A stretch of 64,000 nucleotides of DNA from Hermodice carunculata (GCA_964020975.1 OZ026630.1:63583013-63647012); one strand, 5' to 3'. Counted from the stretch's first letter, positions 23,673 to 34,413 are shown. Translations and numbers: made by a program. Notes: a model not told the origin generated them from the letters alone.

Positions 23673-23832
23673 CACTGATCCCCGTCTTATAGGGCCACCT
23701 GAAATGCACCACAGTTGTAGCCTTATGAGAGGTATGGCCTTTCCTAAGAAGGAAAATATAACGAAAATGCCATCTGTGCTGCACAGAGAAGGGGCCTGTC
23801 TTCAGAGGGGCCTCATAAGAGGGGGACCACTG
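23673..23832. mobile_element. MITE, 160 bp, CAGTGGTCCCC-type ends and TA duplication
   Basis: The left end CACTGATCCCCGTCTTATAG pairs with the right end, which reads CAGTGGTCCCCCTCTTATGA when reversed and complemented (about 20 of 26 bases). TA flanks both ends (23671-23672 and 23833-23834). It is noncoding. Ends of this kind with TA duplication are typical of Tc1/mariner or pogo/Tigger-derived MITEs. Confidence 0.75.
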
Positions 23833-24826
23833 TAAATATATTTAAAGTGAAATTCACAACAAAGACCATGTGCATGTCATGGGATAACAAACTTGTGTTT
23901 TAGTCATTTAAATTGATTTTTGTGGACACTGCAATGCATAAATAATGGTAACACCTGAAAGTGCGGTAGCTGGTGTATCTTGTGTCTTTTTATAGCCTTT
24001 TATTTATCATAACATGACCCTTATCCATTTTCACTGACACTAGTTATTGCAGACTTTACTTATCAAAGTATCTAAATTATTTTCAGGTTATTTTGTATTC
24101 TGCATTTTCAGCATGCTTTTTGCTTTTTGTGTGTGTGTGTGGGGCGGCAGACATACTGATGACCTACTTACAGGCTGGCTTGTGGGTCATTTTGACCTCG
24201 GCTTTTCAATTGGTTTGTGCAGGACCACCAGGCAGTACATGTTGTGCAACTTCTTCTGCAAGTGTTTGCGGTTTTGTTTCAGCTGCTGAGCATGTTTGAT
24301 GGATATTGTGATGTAGCATGCTACCTCCTAAATATGATCATTTGATATCTTGCCTCTCACTTGGCTGCAATCACAAACAGGGAAATTGTGCCGCTGTTCT
24401 GGACAGTTGCCTCAGAAAGTTATCTTTCATGCCAGATCAGTTCCATTTTTAAATGTGACACCAGAATTTTGACTAAATCAGAGGGATAAGACAGATCCTA
24501 TCCTATGTAAATTGTCATTCTTCAGCCAGATGTAAAGGGTGATGTTTGGAAGAAACACAATTGTTCTGTTTTGACTGATATATGCAAGCAGTGCGTGCCC
24601 AGTTTCTTGGAATCACCAAGTTCAAATTCTGGTTGACTCACTTGGCTTGTGATAAACCCTGATGTTGGCCAGACCATTTTGAAATGATATTGGAGATGAA
24701 GCATATAGCTACCTGTGTGTTATTACATACATGTAGGTATTCTGTTGCTCTGGCATTACCACCTACCAGGCATTGATGTGGTGACATTCCTGCTCTGGGG
24801 TCTCTTATTCTAGGAAATGCTATGAT

Positions 24827-24849
24827 GGGGGGGGGGGGGGGGGGGGGGG
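24827..24849. repeat. G23 homopolymer
   Basis: An uninterrupted run of 23 G in intron 5, one of the longest G-tracts in the window. Exact length is uncertain because such runs are sequenced poorly. Confidence 0.9.
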
Positions 24850-25687
24850 AGGAGATATTGCATGGCTATCCATACTGGGTTTATCTGGTTCACATGCATT
24901 ATAATTATCCCTATTTTGAATACCAGTCACTTGTAGTGATGCAGGTGTGATAAATACACTGTGCCTCCTTGCATCACTAGTCATTTCTGAAAGGGTCAGA
25001 AGCCCAACTGATCAGTGACAAAAAAAAAAAGGCACATAATATTGTACAAAAAGGAAGTCTCTAAATGTATGAAGACAATTCAAAAGGCATAATGCAAAAC
25101 TTTCAACATGATTAAACCAATTTCTGAAAAATGTTTGCTTATATGTGCATTTATGGACAAATAATTGTGTGTCAAAAATTTGGGGACAAGCCCATATAAT
25201 GTCCAAACCTACTCTGGAAGGTAGGTCAATATGGATGTGAAATCTAACACGGAAGCTTTTAGATTATGTAGACTTGAGTAGGTACAGTGTGTGAAAACAT
25301 TTGCTAAGCACTCCTTTTACAATTTCATGGAAAGCAAATTATCATTTATCAAAACGAGACCCTTCAGTTTTGTAAGAAACTTTCCTTGTTGTGTGGCCAC
25401 AAATAAAAAGTAATGTGCGAAAAGAAAAATAGAAAAGAAAAAAAAGTCATCATTTAGTAAAGGGGCTTCCCTATTGCTGTTGCACTTTTGTTTAACTTGA
25501 AGATACCCAGAAGGTTTTAAGATAACTAATACTAATCAGGGTTTCCAAGCAACTTGAGAGCATTTGAATGATTTTGCCTGCATTATTGAGATCACAAGTC
25601 AGTATTATTTGTCATGGCTTCTGTAAAGATATGATATGGAGAAAGTATATTTTGTGTGACTTTTATTTTATTTATTTATTTTTGTTT

Positions 25688-27740
25688 GTTTTTAGCACAG
25701 TTGACTAGTCAGTCTGCTGAGCTTATGCTATGACTGGCCATTTGTCGTCCATCTGTCCGTAGTTCACGATCATTGTTAGTACATAAGTGTAACATACATT
25801 GTCCACAATTCACATTATCCATCGTCCACAATGCACATTTTCGACTTCTTCTCTGAAAATGTTAGCCAGATTCACTTCAAACTTGGTTGGGATGTACCTT
25901 GGTTAGGTCTCTACCAAGTTGTTCAAATGGTTATGCTCCAGTGATTTTTGGAGTTTACATGAATTTTTAGCTCAGCTGACTTGTCAACTGAGCTTTTGTG
26001 AGGGTCTGTCCTCCGTCGTCCGTCCACAATTCACATTTTCGACTTCTCCAAAAAAAACGTCAACCATATTCAACTTGCTGGGGATGTGCCTTGGGTTGGT
26101 ATCTATTAAGTTTGTTCAAATGGTCACCCTCCATTAATTTTTGGATTTTTTATGAAATTTTTTATGGCAAATCTCAAAAAATCTTTTTCTCCGAAGCTGC
26201 TCACCCAAATGCTTTGATATCACACAGGGACACTCCTGGGGACTCCTAGTTCTTTGTTCACCAGGGTCGAAGCGATTTTTTTCCCTATTTATTATGAATT
26301 TTTGTGTTTTTGCTATTTTTGGCTTCTTCTCCAGAACCGTCTTTCAGATTAAGCTGAAACTTTGTGGATATGTTTCTTGTGGAATGGTCAAACAAAATTG
26401 GTTCACTAGGTGGAACTACTGTGGATTCTTGATTTTAAACGATTTTTTTCAATTTGGGTATTTATCAATCAATACAGCTTTCCTATTGATGACTATGTAC
26501 TTAAGTCAATGGGCATTCAAATGCTAATTCACATTTTCGACTTCTTCTCCAAAACCGTCATCCAGATGACTTCAAACTTGATGGCAATGCACCTTGGGTT
26601 GGTTTCTACCAGGTTCTTTAAATGGTTATGATTCAGTGAATTTTGAATTTTTAATGAATATTTTGATTCTTTCTTTTTTTTTTTTTGTTGCCAAATTTCA
26701 AAAAATAATCTCCACAACTGCACATCCAATTGCTTTGATATTACATAAGAACACTCCTAGGGACTCCTAGTTCTTAATTTGTTCACCAGGTCATGCTGCA
26801 ATTCTTTTAAAAAAATTGTGTGAATTTTTGTGTGTTTTCGTTACTTGTAATTTTTTCTCGAGAACTGTGTCTGAGATTACCTTGAAACTTTGTGGATGTG
26901 TTCCTTGTGAAAGGGTCAAGCAAAGATGTTCACTAGGTAGCACTGCTATGGATACCAGATTTGTAACAATTTTTTTCAATTCTGTTACTTATCGGTCAAT
27001 GCACCTTTTCTATTGCTTACTATGCAAGTCAGTGGGCATTCTAATGGTTATTCATATTTTGGACTTCTCTGAAGAAACTGTCATTCAGATTCACTTCAAA
27101 CTTGGTTGCAATGCACCTTGGGTGGGTCTTTACCATATTTGTTCAAATGGTCATGCTCCAGTGATTTTTGGAATTTTCATAATTTTTTTCAAAAGTCTTT
27201 TAAAAAGTTTTATTAGAAAAGTTTAAGATGGGAATTTCTTGTAATGGGTATAACTTAAATAATTTTGGCCAGCTTTGTGCCAAACTTGGTAGGGATGTAC
27301 CTTTTATGAGTGTCTACATATTTTGTGCAAATGGTCATGGTCCAGTGATGTTTGGAGCTTGACCTCATTCCCAAGGTCACAGGACAACTGGCACAAAATT
27401 TACTGTTCACTTGATAACTTGAGATCTGTTTTGAGTTAGGACCATGATGTTGCACATGTTAATGTGTCTCTATGAAGGTCATGCTGAGACAGCACATGAG
27501 TGACCTTGACCTCATTTCTGGCGTCACACTGCAACATACATGAATTTTGCTCTGCATTATAACTTGAGAACTGCTTGAACTGGGACCTTGATGGATGTTG
27601 CAAATGTTAGTGTTCTTCTATAAAGGTCAGACTTACTCAGAACATGGGTGACCTTGATCCTATCCCAAGTTCACAGAGCTGCAAGTGTGATGAATGTCTA
27701 GGTCAGATGAGCATGGGCTGTTCACACAGCCCTCTTGGTT
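25688..27740 (+). repeat. Family A hairpin-headed repeat, copy 6 (two heads)
   Basis: A decayed head at 25688 (TTTTTAGCACAGTTGACTAG) and a good head at about 25967 (TTTTTAGCTCAGCTGACTTG) pairing with CAACTGAGC, each followed by GTCCGTC-like sequence. Three or four tandem body modules follow, then modules with AAGGTCACAGG and TGACCTTGACC. The tail is GGGCTGTTCACACAGCCC then TCTTG. Confidence 0.8.
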
Positions 27741-28863
27741 TTTTTGGGGGGAGGAGGGATATAACCAGTGAATGGGGAGCATGCAATGAAGTCTTCAAGG
27801 ACTTTTATTTCTCTTCCTCCTCCCCTCACCCCTCATAAGTAAAAATGAATGAATGGATGAATGAATCAATAATGGAACATCACATGTATGGATTATTCTT
27901 TGCAAAAATGATGTAATTTGCAACTAACTGTGCACAGTGATGCTTAAAAATAGTGTAATCTGCAAATTATTTCATACAATGAGATACTGGCAAGTTACTG
28001 TGAAAAGAGTGATATGTAGACCAAAAGAACAGCTTCCAATTCACCAAGCCTCATTTGGACTGTTGCATGTCAGTTTGGATGGTGGTCCATGTAAATGGGA
28101 GAAACAAGAGGCTAACAGCAGATAGGTCAACTGTGCTTACTTACAGATTACCCCCAACAATAGTATAATGAGTACATCTCTCTTGACTTACTAATGCATG
28201 CCTTATTGGTTGATATATAGTGTACACAAAATTATTTCTCATGTCACTATGTTGTACATTTGATTTGAGCAGTAGAACAATAGGTATAAAGGTGCCTTCT
28301 TTTTAAGAATTATTAAGTAGCATGATTTTTTTTTCTCTCTCTCCTTTCTATTTGATGTAAGCAGAATGAGACATAATCTGTCTAGTTATCAAAATTTATT
28401 TCCATGGTTGCCTGGAATATTTATGCTTAGTTAATACAGATGTATTTATTTTGGTATTGTCTGCTCTTAAGCGTGTATCTATCCTGGGGTAATGGAAATA
28501 TTTCTTATCTACTAATGTATGGCCACCCAATGGCCTGATGACCACCATAATGTATGATATCATACAGGATGGTGGCTGGTCTTTGGTTTCCTGTTTATTA
28601 CTTCTGTATTTAGTGCCATTCTCATAAGTTTAAATGTCCCCAAGTTTTGTCATGTATACATCAACAGCTGGTCAACTTTTAACATCTTCACTTCAGGAAC
28701 ATCTGAAAAGAATAAATAGATCTAAATTACAGTCTTTTTTCTTTGCAAAGTATACATGTAATTTCTAGTTAGTTGCCAAATTTGTTTTCCACTTTGAAGA
28801 AAGTTAACAAAATCGAACTGTTTGTGTCCTATTTGTTTTACACTTTTCAGCAGCCAAAAAAAA

Positions 28864-28881
28864 GGGGGGGGGGGGGGGGGG
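28864..28881. repeat. G18 homopolymer
   Basis: A G-run 250 bp upstream of exon 6a in intron 5. A quadruplex this close to an alternative exon cluster could affect splicing, but nothing here shows that. Confidence 0.85.
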
Positions 28882-29029
28882 AAAGCATGAAGTGATTTGA
28901 GTATATTTGACTTATGTAGATGGATGTGTGCCCTAAATGATGTAAGTACCAGTATAGCATAATGAATAAAGGCCCAGGTTATGGGGTGGTCACAAGTGTA
29001 GAGTATCACTTCTTTCTCTCTCTATTTAT

Positions 29030-29053
29030 ATATATATGTATATATATATATGG
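29030..29053. repeat. (TA)n microsatellite
   Basis: A short AT repeat about 80 bp upstream of the exon 6a acceptor. Confidence 0.9.
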
Positions 29054-29134
29054 CTGAACAGGATGGCTTCATTGCTTATGCTTGAATGTCCACTGCACAT
29101 GTGTATGTTTGTTGTCTTCTTTTTGCCTCTATAG

Positions 29135-29261
29135 TGAGTCGCACTCCAGGTTCTACGGTGCACAAATTGTGCTGGCCTTTGAATATCTCCACTCCTTAGA
29201 CCTTATATACAGAGACCTAAAGCCTGAAAACATACTTATTGATAACACCGGCTACTTGAAA
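29135..29261 (+). CDS. PKA-C: PKA catalytic subunit exon 6, alternative copy 6a
   Basis: The exon is 127 nt. Its first base completes Ser139 and the rest encodes residues 140-181. Helix E reads [15 protein letters not shown], followed by [20 protein letters not shown] and DNTGYLK. The catalytic loop YRDLKPEN (164-171) is intact: Asp166 is the catalytic base, Lys168 and Asn171 bind ATP and metal, and Glu170 binds the substrate P-2 arginine. It differs from 6b at six residues (141 Ser, 147 Gly, 172 Ile, 176 Asn, 177 Thr, 180 Leu). The acceptor is TTTTTGCCTCTATAG and the donor a strong GTAAGT. Because the length is not a multiple of three, joining it to 6b or 6c breaks the frame. Confidence 0.95.
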
Positions 29262-29534
29262 GTAAGTAAGGAACAAAAGGTTTGGCTTTGCAGATGAGCG
29301 TAGTCAGATAGACTTGTGTGTGTTCACTGGAGTGGTCTTGCCATGAAAGCATTCCATGCAAATCTTCACCATTTTGCAGCAAAAGAATGAAACATGAGTT
29401 AGTTTTATGAAGGCTAAATCAAAATTACTGACTGAATGCATGGATGCTGGAAGTAAGGTCACTACAGTTCAATTGCATTGATCTATGTGTACTGTACAAC
29501 TAACTACATTTTGCTATGTTTCTGTTTACCACAG
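29262..29534 (+). other. Intron between exons 6a and 6b (273 bp)
   Basis: It is bounded by GTAAGT and TTTACCACAG. It contains TTTGGCTTTGCA at 29281-29292, identical to 12 bases of exon 7, and an RBFOX-type TGCATG at 29437-29442, 93 bp before exon 6b. TGCATG upstream of an exon is often repressive. Both are weak single observations. Confidence 0.85.
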
Positions 29535-29661
29535 CGAACCACATTCAAGGTTCTATGCAGCACAAATCGTATTGGCATTTGAATACCTCCATTCATTGGA
29601 TCTCATATACCGAGATTTAAAACCAGAGAACTTACTTATAGATTCTCATGGGTACATAAAA
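29535..29661 (+). CDS. PKA-C: PKA catalytic subunit exon 6, alternative copy 6b (most vertebrate-like)
   Basis: The exon is 127 nt with the same phase as 6a. It encodes [35 protein letters not shown] and DSHGYIK, equivalent to residues 140-181. Of the three copies it is closest to mammalian PKA, differing mainly at 143 (Ser), 153 (Ala), 176, 177 and 181. All catalytic-loop residues are present. The acceptor is TCTGTTTACCACAG and the donor GTAAGT. Its conservation suggests that it is the ancestral or default cassette. Confidence 0.95.
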
Positions 29662-29787
29662 GTAAGTAAACTTTAACAGGAGTGCCAGCTCTGTACTTGG
29701 CCTCAACTGTTTGGCTGTTGTCTTGCCTAGAAAGTAGTTGTCATTGCTGTTGTAAATTTTTCTTCTCTGTTTTGTTTTATCCTGCAG
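29662..29787 (+). other. Intron between exons 6b and 6c (126 bp)
   Basis: It is bounded by GTAAGT and TTATCCTGCAG. It is long enough to splice, so exclusion of adjacent copies here would depend on frame, competition or RNA structure and not on size alone. Confidence 0.85.
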
Positions 29788-29914
29788 TGACAAAGTGTCT
29801 AGGACCTGTGCTGCACAAATAGTTTTAGCCTTGGAGTACCTCCACTCTTTGGATATTATGTATCGAGATTTAAAGCCTGAGAATTTATTGATCAGTATGG
29901 ATGGGAACCTGAAG
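29788..29914 (+). CDS. PKA-C: PKA catalytic subunit exon 6, alternative copy 6c (divergent)
   Basis: The exon is 127 nt with the same phase as 6a and 6b. It encodes [35 protein letters not shown] and SMDGNLK. It differs from 6b at 13 of 43 residues: the start of helix E (140-142 DKV for EPH, 145-146 TC for FY), 154 Leu for Phe, 162-163 IM for LI, and 175-180 around the turn before DFG (Ser175, Asn179). Catalytic residues Asp166, Lys168, Glu170 and Asn171 are retained, so it probably encodes an active enzyme with altered packing. The acceptor is good (TTTTATCCTGCAG). The donor GTATGG is weaker than the GTAAGT of the other copies, suggesting regulated or minor use. Confidence 0.92.
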
Positions 29915-30814
29915 GTATGGTTTAGTTTGGTCTGGCATCTTATGCATTGGCCTCTGCCTGTTGCTACACCAGTGATACATATACTCCACTGCTGTATGGT
30001 GGGATCATTTCAATCAGTGGGCTAGTGGCAGCTAGCGTTTTCCTGGCAGACTGTTGTATGTTAAACACCACAAAGTACCCCCATATTACTGTTAGCATTC
30101 CCATGCTTGGGCCCAGTCATATATGTGCATATCATTAATGGGTTTGCCTCAAATTTGGTACAGGGAATCTCTGAATGGAAAGTAAATGTTTTTTTTTTTC
30201 TGTGTCAGCATGACTGATTAACAGGTTCATAGTGACCCGTTTAAAGATGCGCTGGAAAACATTGTCCTACTGTGTCATGGACACTTCCACCTATTTGATC
30301 ATAAGATTGGTGTGTAGACCTTTCATATTTAAGTGGCATCTTGAATTTTGAGACAAGCAGTCCCATCTTTGACATCTACGTTAATTAAAACTCTTTCGTA
30401 AGAAATTCCCATGTGTTTGTATCCTTATGTTAAAGTTTTAATGCAAAATCTTCTTAATCTATCATCAAACATTCAAAGATAATTAGTGGTGGTGTACCAA
30501 AAATTACACAAAAATGTAGCAGCCTGGTAGAACTGTGTTACTGCCATACTCCAAGACAGCTATGGTGCATTGGGCTCAGATTAAGCTTTGCTATATATTG
30601 GTATTTTATCAATCTCTTTTCAGTTTGCCAACAGGTGAAGGGGCTTGCTTTTTATGCAGACAATTTGTGCTGTGTACCATCTTATTTGTCAGTGGTGGCA
30701 TCAGTATGATTTATTTATTGTTTTCTAAATACTGGGAGAAGGTAGTAATGGTTAGCAAGTGGGTCAATGCTTTATGGTAAACTTGGTTCAGTTTTGTTCT
30801 TCTGATTGGATGGT

Positions 30815-30816
<2 letters not shown>

Positions 30817-30907
<91 letters not shown>
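30817..30907. repeat. (ATT)n microsatellite
   Basis: About 30 units of ATT, nearly perfect; it creates a poly-isoleucine frame on the - strand that is not a gene. Confidence 0.97.
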
Positions 30908-30908
<1 letters not shown>

Positions 30909-32204
30909 TATTAATTTGAATGCATTTATAATACACAAGGTTTAGATGGTATAGTCACAATAGTACATAGGATTTTGACACAGAGATGAAGATGGGTGAC
31001 TGGTTGAACATCTGACAGGTGGCTTTGATTACATCACAGTGACCTTAACTTAACCAACTCTGTTTGTGATCAGTGGGAAAAGGGAGTACAAAATACAAAG
31101 TAGAAACAGCCTAACAGGGTCATGGTTTATGTATATGCATGCTCATTCTTTCAGCAAAACAGGTCTTATGTACTTGAATTAATTACCTTGACAGATATAT
31201 TGGCTTGTTTTGAGAACTGAATGCATAGGTCAGTGATTAACTGCAATGAAAAAATGCTTTGGAAAAAACTCGGGGTCAGGTAGATTATTAGCATGTGTTC
31301 CTTAAAACGGGTATTAAATTGTATTCAGTATTTGATTTGGGGATGAAAATTTTCATTATTTTGCTGTACGGAGTGCCTGGCGCATACTTTCATTCACATT
31401 TTCTGGAGGCTGATTTAAAGACCATGAGCACGATGAAGAGTTGTCACTTCTTTCATATGCATATAGGTGTGCAGAAAATGCTTAAGGACAGCTAAGACAC
31501 TAAAAGAAAATCCCACTGTAATCAATCCTAGGTCAAAATTTATTTGCATTAGGATAACAAATCATAAATATATGTAATCGACATGCTCCAAAGAATTTTA
31601 AGTATCCAGTGTTTAGGTGTCTGATGTTAATTGTTAAATAAACACTCAAAAAACACTCACAACCCATCCACTCCATGAATAGCGAAAAAACTCACTAAGT
31701 AGTGCGATTTAATCATAATTATGCTTGCATTTTAGTCCTGACATATTGGCAACAAAAACTGATCCTGCGATTTTTTCATATTTGGCTTAATTTTTCTGTC
31801 ATCCATCTTAAAGTTTGACATTTTAGTTTTGCCTTTGATTTCCAGGAGGTTCATTTTCTTCATTTCATAGGAAAAGAACAACGCAAAATTTTGAAAATTG
31901 CTGATACATTAACTATGTAATTCAGACATTACAAAATCAAAGGCCATTTGAGGGATTAAATTTCGCCCAAATGTTTTCTTGGAATAACCATTCCCAGGTG
32001 GGGTTCTCATCCTGTTATCGTGTCTGAGAAAACATGCTTCAAAGTGCTTTAGATGGTGTATCACTTGACTCTTAAAACAATGCCATTTGCTCTAGTTGAG
32101 GTAACATTTGTACAATATAGAGTAAACATTGTCCCCGAACATTTGGTGAGGTTGTCAATCAATTATTGGCCAATCACATGAATAAAAGAGCCTTTGAAGT
32201 ACAA

Positions 32205-32858
32205 AAACATTCTTCACCAATCTGTGATCGTGATACCTCAAAAAATATTCATTGTAGCTGTACCAAATTTTTGTCAGATATATACCTTATAATGCACCAG
32301 GTACATATTGAAAACCAGGTTCCTCTTATTTTTAGATGTTTTATGAAACTTAAAGTATTTATTACAAGGTTGTCTGAGTGGCGCACAAGGGGATGACGTT
32401 ATCATAATATCTCGAGAAATATTTATGTAGCTTTACCAATTTTATGTCACAAAAGAACCTTGTAGTGGACCAGGATCCTGTTTTAAAACCAGCTTCCTCT
32501 GATTATTTTTAAACTTTTTTTGAAAGTTTTAATGTATTTATTTGAAGGCCATCTGGGTGGCGTCAACCCTCATGATGTTACCACAATATAAAAGAAATAT
32601 ATTGAGCACAGCTTTACCAAGTTTTGTCAGAGATGCATATTCTGATGGACTAGGTTCCTACATAAAACCAGCTTCCTCTGTTATATAAACTTTTTATGAA
32701 ACATCAAGTTATTTATTTCAAGGCCGTCTGAGTAACACACAAGGGGACAGTGTTACCATAGTATATCAACAAGGATCCATCGCAGCTTCATTAAATTTTG
32801 ATCAGAGACACACATTATAATCGACCACATTTCTATTGAAAACCAGCATCCCTTATTA
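32205..32858 (+). repeat. Tandem block of about 178-bp units (left part)
   Basis: Units share TGTCTGAGTGGCGCACAAGG, ATCATAATATCTCGAGAAAT, TAGCTTTACCAA and AAAACCAGCTTCCTCTGATT. Matching points lie at about 32374, 32552 and 32727 (spacing 178 and 175), with a partial unit before. Another unit follows at about 33371-33560 after an interruption by a family B-type head. Confidence 0.75.
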
Positions 32859-33370
32859 TTTTTACCCCTCGGCCCATAAGGCCAACGCGTCACCTACGCG
32901 TCTGTCCGTCCATCCGTCCATGCCTTGTTAATACCATATCTCCAGAAATGCTCACTTTACAGAGACCAAATTTTTATCACAGAGGGCCATTGAGGTGCTT
33001 CAGGTGCCTATCGAAAAGTAGGTCACATATTTAGGTCACAGTACTACATTGAAGAAAAAAAAACGCCTTAAACACAATATCTAAAAAATATGAATGTAGT
33101 TTCATCAATTATTTGTGACAGTTGGTCCTAAGGATGCCTAAGGTGCCTATTGAAAACTAGGTCTCTGGGTCACATATTAAGGTCACAGTACTGCATTGAA
33201 GAAAAATGGCCTTGCCATGATGTCTCTGCTCATTGCATTTGCACCAAAGCTTTGTCGATAGGTTAAACAGAAGTAATGTGACCTACTGGAGGGGTATTGT
33301 CGTCACCTACGCGTCCATCTGTCTGTCTGTCCCTCCATCCTGGCCGAGAGGTTTTGCAGTCACTGATCGG
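32859..33370 (+). repeat. Family B hairpin-headed repeat inserted in the 178-bp block
   Basis: The head is a T-run followed by ACCCCTCGGCCCATAAGGCC, with GGCC/GGCC pairing, and GTCTGTCCGTCCATCCGTCC. Body modules carry ATCTCCAGAAATGCTC and AGGTCACAGTACT twice. Near 33300 a second partial head (TATTGTCGTCACCTACGCGT, then GTCTGTCTGTCC) appears. The 178-bp units resume after it. Confidence 0.65.
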
Positions 33371-33560
33371 CTTCTAGTTAAACTTGTTATGAAAGTTTTG
33401 AAGTATTTCTTTGAAGGCTGTCTAAGTGGCGGGCAAGTTGACAACATTGCCATAATATCTCAAGAAGGATTCGTCACAGCATCATCAAATTTTTGGTGCA
33501 GTTACACAGTATTATGTCACCTGTCCTATATAGAGGTTACCTACAAATACTTGTATGTAT
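33371..33560 (+). repeat. 178-bp unit, resumed after family B insertion
   Basis: It contains TGTCTAAGTGGCGGGCAAGT, GCCATAATATCTCAAGAAGG and ATCATCAAATTTTTGG, matching the units at 32374-32858. Confidence 0.65.
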
Positions 33561-34197
33561 TATAGCAGAAATTATTTACCATTAAAAGTCCCAGCTTTGA
33601 TAATTGAGGGGAAAAAATGTAAGCGCCGAGGTTAATCCATTCTGTGAACGCTATTTTTTACACCTGGCTTTGGTATGCAGGGCCACTAAGCTAATCTATC
33701 GTTGCACAGCCTTTGATGGGGCATTGTCTGACGATTCCCACTAGTCATGATATTTTAATGTCTACCTTCGTTTGAACGCAGAACAAGCATGTTTGCATCA
33801 TTTCGACGTCCACAAACATGCTTTCAGCATACTCCCTGATTTGCAGGGCTGCCATGATATCAGCCTCGTTTTGGGCCATTGCTAACTGTAGCCACGCGAC
33901 TGACTGTTCAGTATAATTGATGGGTGGCTTTGTTCAGCTAGGCAGCTGAAAACCAAAAGAATGACACATGGATGTTCAGATATCCACATGCCCATGTGAT
34001 TTTTTATTATTATTATTTTTCGCATATTTCTACTTTAGTTAGCAACTTGAAATTTTTCCAACGTATAGAAAGGACATTTAACTTGTAAAACCCATTAAAA
34101 TCTCAAAATCGCCCATGCAAAGGTGTTTGGTGTCTTACCTGTCCTTAAGAACATTGAAGGCAACCAGGTTGCAGGTGGATATCAGGTTTCTGAGAGT

Positions 34198-34413
34198 TGT
34201 TCCTCCTTGCTTCAACCAGATGATGGGAGAAAATCTCAATTTAAGGGCTGTTTCTACTTCTTACAGCAAGGTGACAGGAGAACATTGGCTTGTGTGAGTT
34301 GTTTCTGCTCACTTCAACCAGGCAGCAGGAGAATAATGGATTCTGAGAGGTGTTTATGCTGGCTTAAACCAGGTGGCTGGAGAAGATCAGCTTCTGAGGG
34401 CTGTCTCTCCTAG
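34198..34413 (+). repeat. 51-bp minisatellite (at least four units) in an open frame
   Basis: Units begin at 34198, 34249, 34300 and 34351, each exactly 51 bp. In frame 34123-34413 they read as 17-residue repeats: CSSLLQPDDGRKSQFKG, CFYFLQQGDRRTLACVS, CFCSLQPGSRRIMDSER and CLCWLKPGGWRRSASEG. Partial units at the DNA level continue on either side (AACCAGGTTGCAGG near 34158 and AACCAGGTGGTGGG near 34420). Nothing indicates that it is translated: it is inside the kinase intron and has no recognised promoter or splice context. The unit length being a multiple of three makes an open frame easy to obtain by chance. Confidence 0.75.

Larger units (their letters stand above)
20946..29134 (+). other. 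Intron 5 (8.2 kb)
   Basis: It joins the exon 5 pair to the exon 6 cluster. It contains a MITE (23673-23832), G-runs and a family A copy (25688-27740). The remainder, including about 20950-23670 and 27740-29130, is A+T-rich with no recognised feature. A TGCATG (RBFOX-type) hexamer lies at 21067-21072, about 122 nt after exon 5b. Such a motif downstream of an exon often promotes inclusion, but one hexamer is weak evidence. Confidence 0.85.

Noticed and set aside
29788-29914. Exon 6c as a dead relic
   Set aside because: Frame, acceptor, GT donor and every catalytic-loop residue are intact, and the changes avoid the active site, which a neutral relic would not be expected to show.
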